Positions 41,332 through 42,737 of a stretch of 42,737 nt of DNA are shown here, piece after piece (position 1 is the stretch's first letter; each line of letters opens with the position of its first letter). The translations under genes and the position numbers were made by a program. This DNA comes from an uncultured Chlorobiaceae bacterium (lineage in GTDB: Bacteria > Bacteroidota > Chlorobiia > Chlorobiales > Chlorobiaceae). The notes under the pieces were generated by a model that ran no database searches, was not told the DNA's origin, and saw only the letters and a list, made by a program, of their open reading frames with translations. The stretch lies in NCBI GenBank assembly GCA_903871235.1, contig CAIQGA010000124.1, positions 1 to 42,737 on the forward strand. Direction: 5' to 3'.

Positions 41332-41387
41332 ATAACCGTCATGATAATTCACAAATTCTTGTTATAATGCAAACAACGGTTATCGTT
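41332..41387 (+). promoter_or_regulatory. extended -10 promoter and flanking inverted repeat for the second HTH gene
   Basis: TGTTATAAT at 41360-41368 is an extended -10 element. The ATG at 41367 overlaps it, so it is not the start. ATAACCGT at 41332-41339 and ACGGTTAT at 41376-41383 form a perfect inverted repeat on either side of it, which suits an autoregulatory operator. No good -35 is present. Confidence 0.5.
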
Positions 41388-41732
41388 ATGACAAGCAGAG
41401 CCACACCACTATACCCCGCTTCGGCAAAAGAGATGGGGGCTCTGGGGCAGTGCCTCAGGGATGCGAGGCTTCGCCGCCGTTTTTCCATGGAGACCGTCTG
41501 TGCCAGGGCAAACCTTTCTCGTCCAACGCTCTATAAAGTTGAGAATGGTTACCCGTCGGTGGCTGTGGGCTTCTACATCCAGGTGCTTCGCGTTCTCGGA
41601 CTGCTCGGGGATTTGTCGTTGATCGCCAAAGAGGACGCTTTGGGCCGTCGCCTGCAGGATGAATCGCTACCCCAACGAAGAAGGGCTCCGCGCAAAAAAG
41701 CGCCAGCAGGAGGGAGTGATGGCGAAGCGTGA
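41388..41732 (+). CDS. HTH (XRE/HipB-like) DNA-binding protein, second copy
   Basis: The 114-aa protein has LGQCLRDARLRRRFSMETVC and ARANLSRPTLYKVENGYPSV, an XRE-type helix-turn-helix. It is about 86% identical by eye at DNA level to the gene at 34270-34599. I chose the ATG at 41388 because the earlier in-frame ATG at 41367 overlaps a -10 element. It overlaps a 14-codon frame that starts MAKREEEQLF, probably the truncated start of its partner gene, so the pair is broken. Confidence 0.78.
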   Translation: MTSRATPLYPASAKEMGALGQCLRDARLRRRFSMETVCARANLSRPTLYKVENGYPSVAVGFYIQVLRVLGLLGDLSLIAKEDALGRRLQDESLPQRRRAPRKKAPAGGSDGEA

Positions 41733-41763
41733 AGAGGAGCAGCTCTTTGCACATATTTTGTAA
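41719..41763 (+). pseudogene. truncated start of the partner gene downstream of the HTH gene
   Basis: ATG GCG AAG begins 14 bp before the HTH stop after GGAGGGA. The frame reads MAKREEEQLFAHIL and then TAA. The first HTH copy has the same coupled ATG (MAK). In HipBA operons the kinase-toxin HipA gene starts at this position, so a HipA-like partner is plausible but not shown. Confidence 0.35.
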
Positions 41764-41823
41764 TCCTTTGGTAAATTATGCAAGTCAGGATTATGCAGAT
41801 CGGCAAAACCAATGTCAGGTTAA

Positions 41824-42231
<408 letters not shown>

Positions 42232-42326
42232 ATGCCTGGCCATTCACTGAAGCTGACAGGTGGGTAATCCGGCAGCTTGGCTCTATCGTTTTGCAGACAC
42301 CAGAGTTTCCGTTTACATAAAACACA
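42232..42326. other. short frame without recognised match
   Basis: A plus frame ending at 42318 reads [18 protein letters not shown] and VLQTPEFPF, which looks coding but has no ATG and no family I know. It may be the end of a lost gene. Confidence 0.2.
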
Positions 42327-42506
42327 ACTGACGAAGTATTCAAAAAAGCGATAAGCGAGTTGTCATGAATTTCGAATTCTTGCCTCGTAACGAAAAGCCA
42401 TTTGGATGAGGTTAAAAAAAGGAGAGATGAAATTCGAACAGGGAAAGTCGTACCAATAAATGGTGAAAAAGGGTTAGCTCAGGTAAGGGCCATGATTGAA
42501 AAATGA
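42327..42506 (+). pseudogene. addiction-module antitoxin (TIGR02574-like), broken
   Basis: The frame reads TDEVFKKAISELS, a TGA at 42366-42368, and then SHLDEVKKRRDEIRTGKVVP with GLAQVRAMIEK at the end. The C-terminal half matches the addiction-module antitoxin family that pairs with RelE/ParE. The in-frame stop and absent ATG make it a pseudogene. Confidence 0.6.
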
Positions 42507-42586
42507 ACTATCATTTTCATCCAGAAGCTCTTCATGAGCATGCTGAAGCAACTCAATATTATGCTGATAGTTCTACTATTCATTGA
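42503..42586 (+). pseudogene. truncated RelE/ParE-like toxin start
   Basis: ATG 42503 overlaps the antitoxin stop (ATGA) and the frame reads MNYHFHPEALHEHAEATQYY, then ends after 27 codons. The start matches the RelE/ParE family. The rest is missing, and nothing recognisable follows to the end of the window. Confidence 0.6.
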
Positions 42587-42737
42587 TCAGGTCGAAACGA
42601 AGAAGATGGTGCAAATAGTTGGCTGAAACCAACAATGTTGAATATTTTTTTGGTTAACTATCTTCTGCGTAGTATCTTTGCCAGTATAAGGAACAAGGGC
42701 TCGGCCCCGGGGTTTGCGTTAAGTAGCGAACCGACAG

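Overview
The window looks like a chromosomal segment of a green sulfur bacterium (Chlorobi, Chlorobium/Pelodictyon-like). The first 30 bases read on the minus strand as the start of an ATP synthase alpha subunit with the N-terminus I remember from Chlorobium AtpA. The housekeeping genes that follow fit that group. The assignment rests on recall and gene style, not on a database search.

Region 1 (1-4412) is ordinary core genome: atpA start (minus), thrB-thrC-plsC (plus), then ribH and gmhA (minus). Region 2 (4947-33921) is one long minus-strand operon of about 29 kb encoding an extracellular contractile injection system (eCIS; Afp/PVC/MAC-like phage-tail-derived nanomachine). In transcription order it contains: DUF4255 cap/terminator, an unrecognised 419-aa protein, two sheath proteins, two tube proteins, a 56-aa DUF5908-like protein, a LysM tube-baseplate adaptor, a VgrG-like spike, a PAAR tip, a gp25-like baseplate protein, two large baseplate-wedge proteins (Afp11/Afp12-like), an unrecognised 1309-aa protein, a tape-measure protein with internal tandem repeats, a 1154-aa DUF4157 cargo candidate with an HNH-like motif, a TPR protein, a truncated cargo remnant, a peptidoglycan-hydrolase-like cargo candidate, and the Afp15-like AAA+ ATPase. 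Most genes overlap or lie within 25 bp of each other, which indicates co-transcription and translational coupling.

The cargo end of the operon (6.1-7.8 kb) has been rearranged. A diverged second copy of the ATPase 5' end lies upstream of the hydrolase gene, and a shortened cargo N-terminus precedes it, as expected of a swappable cargo slot. Two degraded copies of the same DUF4143-type gene (4.4-4.9 kb and 36.8-37.2 kb) flank the eCIS in the same orientation.

Region 3 (33.9-42.7 kb) is an accessory zone. It holds intact toxin-antitoxin pairs (MazEF-like, Phd/PIN), an AAA ATPase-nuclease, a TfoX-N protein, a retropepsin-like protease, two full copies and one fragment of the same HTH gene, and many broken toxin-antitoxin or mobile gene remnants (DUF4160, DUF2442, DUF433, Rpn-like, addiction-module antitoxin and RelE). 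Intergenic DNA here is AT-rich and carries several palindromes.
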